Below are positions 62,798 through 64,000 of a stretch of 64,000 nucleotides of DNA, piece by piece. Origin of the DNA: Niveibacterium microcysteis (GTDB taxonomy: Bacteria > Pseudomonadota > Gammaproteobacteria > Burkholderiales > Rhodocyclaceae); NCBI RefSeq assembly GCF_017161445.1, contig NZ_CP071060.1, positions 806,001 through 870,000 on the forward strand, read 5' to 3'. The position numbers were made by a program, and so were the translations under genes. The notes beneath the pieces were generated by a model, which was given only the letters and a program-made list of their open reading frames with translations, was not told the DNA's origin and made no database searches. Positions within the stretch are counted from its first letter, which is position 1; every line of letters begins with the position of its first letter.

Positions 62798-62922
62798 AGG
62801 CGCCGAGTGTTGCAGGCGCGTTTCATGCTAGAAGGTTCTGCGGATCTGTCTGTGATGCTTCTCCTTTTGCAGCGCAGCAGAATCCATGACAATGGAAAGC
62901 TAGGCTGTCAAAGGAACGCTCA

Positions 62923-63960
62923 ATGATTTTCGTGACTGGTGGCGCTGGCTACATCGGCTCCCACACCTGCGTCGAACTGCTGCAGGCAGGATACGACGTT
63001 ACCGTTTTCGATAACTTCAGCAATAGCCACCCTGAGGCGCTCGCGCGTGTCGAGCGCATCACCGGTCGTACGCTGCGCCACGTACGCGGCGACATCCGCG
63101 ACCGCGCTGCGCTCGTGGCTGCATTGCGTGAGTCCGGCGCTGAGGCGGTGATCCACTTTGCTGGCCTGAAGGCGGTTGGCGAATCGGTCGAGAAACCGCT
63201 CAGCTACTACGACAACAACGTTGTTGGCACGCTACGTCTTCTCGAGGCGATGGCCGAATGCCAGGTCAAGTCGTTGGTGTTCAGCTCATCGGCCACCGTG
63301 TATGGCGATCCGCAGCGCCTGCCGCTGACCGAGGATCATCCGCTGTCGGCCACCAATCCGTATGGCCGCACCAAGCTGGTGATCGAAGACATGCTGCGCG
63401 ACTTGGAGCGCAGCGACCCGTCCTGGCGGATTGCGATCCTGCGTTACTTCAATCCAGTTGGCGCGCACGAGAGCGGCCTGATCGGTGAAGACCCACAGGG
63501 CATCCCGAACAACCTGATGCCCTTCGTCGCGCAGGTGGCGATCGGCCGGCGTGAGTTCCTGAATGTATGGGGCGACGACTACCCGACACCGGACGGCACC
63601 GGCGTGCGCGACTACATCCATGTGGTCGATCTCGCACTGGGCCATCTTTGCGCACTTGAGCGGCTGCGTCGCGAGCCGGGCTGCCTGGCCGTCAACCTTG
63701 GCACCGGCCAGGGCTACAGCGTGCTCGACATGGTGGCCGCATTTGAGCGCGGCAGCGGCCGCAAGGTGGCTTACCGCATCGCGCCGCGCCGTGCGGGTGA
63801 CGTAGCCGCCTGCTATGCGGACCCCGCACTGGCCGCCGAACGATTGGGTTGGCGCGCGACGCGCAACCTTGACGCAATGTGCGCTGATACCTGGCGTTGG
63901 CAGCAGAAGAATCCCCATGGCTATGCGACCCACGCAGATGGTGTCGCCTCCCCCGCGTAA
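62923..63960 (+). CDS. galE: UDP-glucose 4-epimerase
   Basis: A 345-residue extended SDR enzyme interconverting UDP-glucose and UDP-galactose. The Rossmann motif is [20 protein letters not shown], the catalytic SSSATVYG (S) and YGRTK (YxxxK), followed by [34 protein letters not shown] and [23 protein letters not shown] precedes the ATG. It is immediately followed by a second sugar-nucleotide gene, suggesting an exopolysaccharide precursor operon. Confidence 0.97.
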   Translation: MIFVTGGAGYIGSHTCVELLQAGYDVTVFDNFSNSHPEALARVERITGRTLRHVRGDIRDRAALVAALRESGAEAVIHFAGLKAVGESVEKPLSYYDNNVVGTLRLLEAMAECQVKSLVFSSSATVYGDPQRLPLTEDHPLSATNPYGRTKLVIEDMLRDLERSDPSWRIAILRYFNPVGAHESGLIGEDPQGIPNNLMPFVAQVAIGRREFLNVWGDDYPTPDGTGVRDYIHVVDLALGHLCALERLRREPGCLAVNLGTGQGYSVLDMVAAFERGSGRKVAYRIAPRRAGDVAACYADPALAAERLGWRATRNLDAMCADTWRWQQKNPHGYATHADGVASPA

Positions 63961-63971
63961 GGAAAACAAAC

Positions 63972-64000
63972 ATGACGATTCAATCCGTAATTCTGTCGGG
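63972..64000 (+). CDS. Partial, probable mannose-1-phosphate guanylyltransferase start
   Basis: The window ends nine codons into a gene starting MTIQSVILSG at ATG 63972 with AAGGA upstream. This is the typical beginning of AlgA/ManC-type mannose-1-phosphate guanylyltransferases (...VILSGGSGTRLWPLSR). Its position 11 bp after galE fits. Too short for certainty. Confidence 0.45.

Overview
The window is GC-rich chromosomal DNA from what looks like a betaproteobacterium, most likely near Rhodocyclales. Three things suggest this: a phosphoribulokinase, transketolase, GAPDH, PGK, pyruvate kinase and class II aldolase run in one orientation; a ubiC-ubiA-ubiD quinone block; and a PEP-CTERM protein behind a sigma-54 promoter. 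This placement is inferred from gene content and order only. Genes are dense, often joined by ATGA/GTGA overlaps. I found no tRNA, rRNA, CRISPR array, insertion sequence or prophage.

Layout. 0-5.3 kb: a TPR regulator, a GNAT acetyltransferase, uvrD and a small secreted protein. 5.4-11.4 kb: an AraC regulator divergent from a translationally coupled FAD oxidase / GlpD-like dehydrogenase / FGGY kinase cassette. 11.4-13.6 kb: bfd-bfr with a probable Fur box, then diaA-dolP. 13.7-19.3 kb: ubiC-ubiA, a TPR protein, the PEP-CTERM protein and ubiD. 19.3-23.8 kb: a HEAT lipoprotein, a phosphoribosyltransferase, a two-component pair and an unrecognised 132-residue protein. 24-27.5 kb: cstA/btsT-yjiX-yjiA, the same order as in E. 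coli. 27.5-34.4 kb: envelope and periplasmic proteins (GH114 lipoprotein, aldo-keto reductase, thioredoxin-like protein, DacB, a repeat protein), NnrS and a metacaspase. 34.5-44.7 kb: psiE and central carbon metabolism, all on the minus strand. 44.8-50.7 kb: inositol phosphatase family protein, redoxin, rsmE, argA, a diguanylate cyclase and yggX. 50.8-52.7 kb: an outer membrane phospholipase followed by three tandem terminator-bearing repeats that look like sibling small RNAs. 52.7-57.4 kb: an SDR protein, bacteriohemerythrin, a TIM-barrel protein coupled to a GGDEF-EAL protein, and yidB. 57.5-61 kb: a four-gene lipid operon (PlcP-like metallophosphoesterase, two glycosyltransferases, DgkA). 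61-64 kb: rpiA, phoU, galE and the start of a probable mannose-1-phosphate guanylyltransferase.

The genes suggest a respiring, quinone-dependent organism with gluconeogenic or Calvin-type sugar phosphate metabolism (prk is present, RuBisCO is not in view), phosphate-linked membrane remodelling (PlcP-like, DgkA, PhoU, PsiE) and c-di-GMP signalling. The strongest candidate for something undescribed is the tandem RNA array at 52.1-52.65 kb. Two copies are nearly identical over 116 nt and a third is diverged. Stems are preserved by paired base changes, and the single-stranded parts are C/U-rich and complementary to Shine-Dalgarno sequences.
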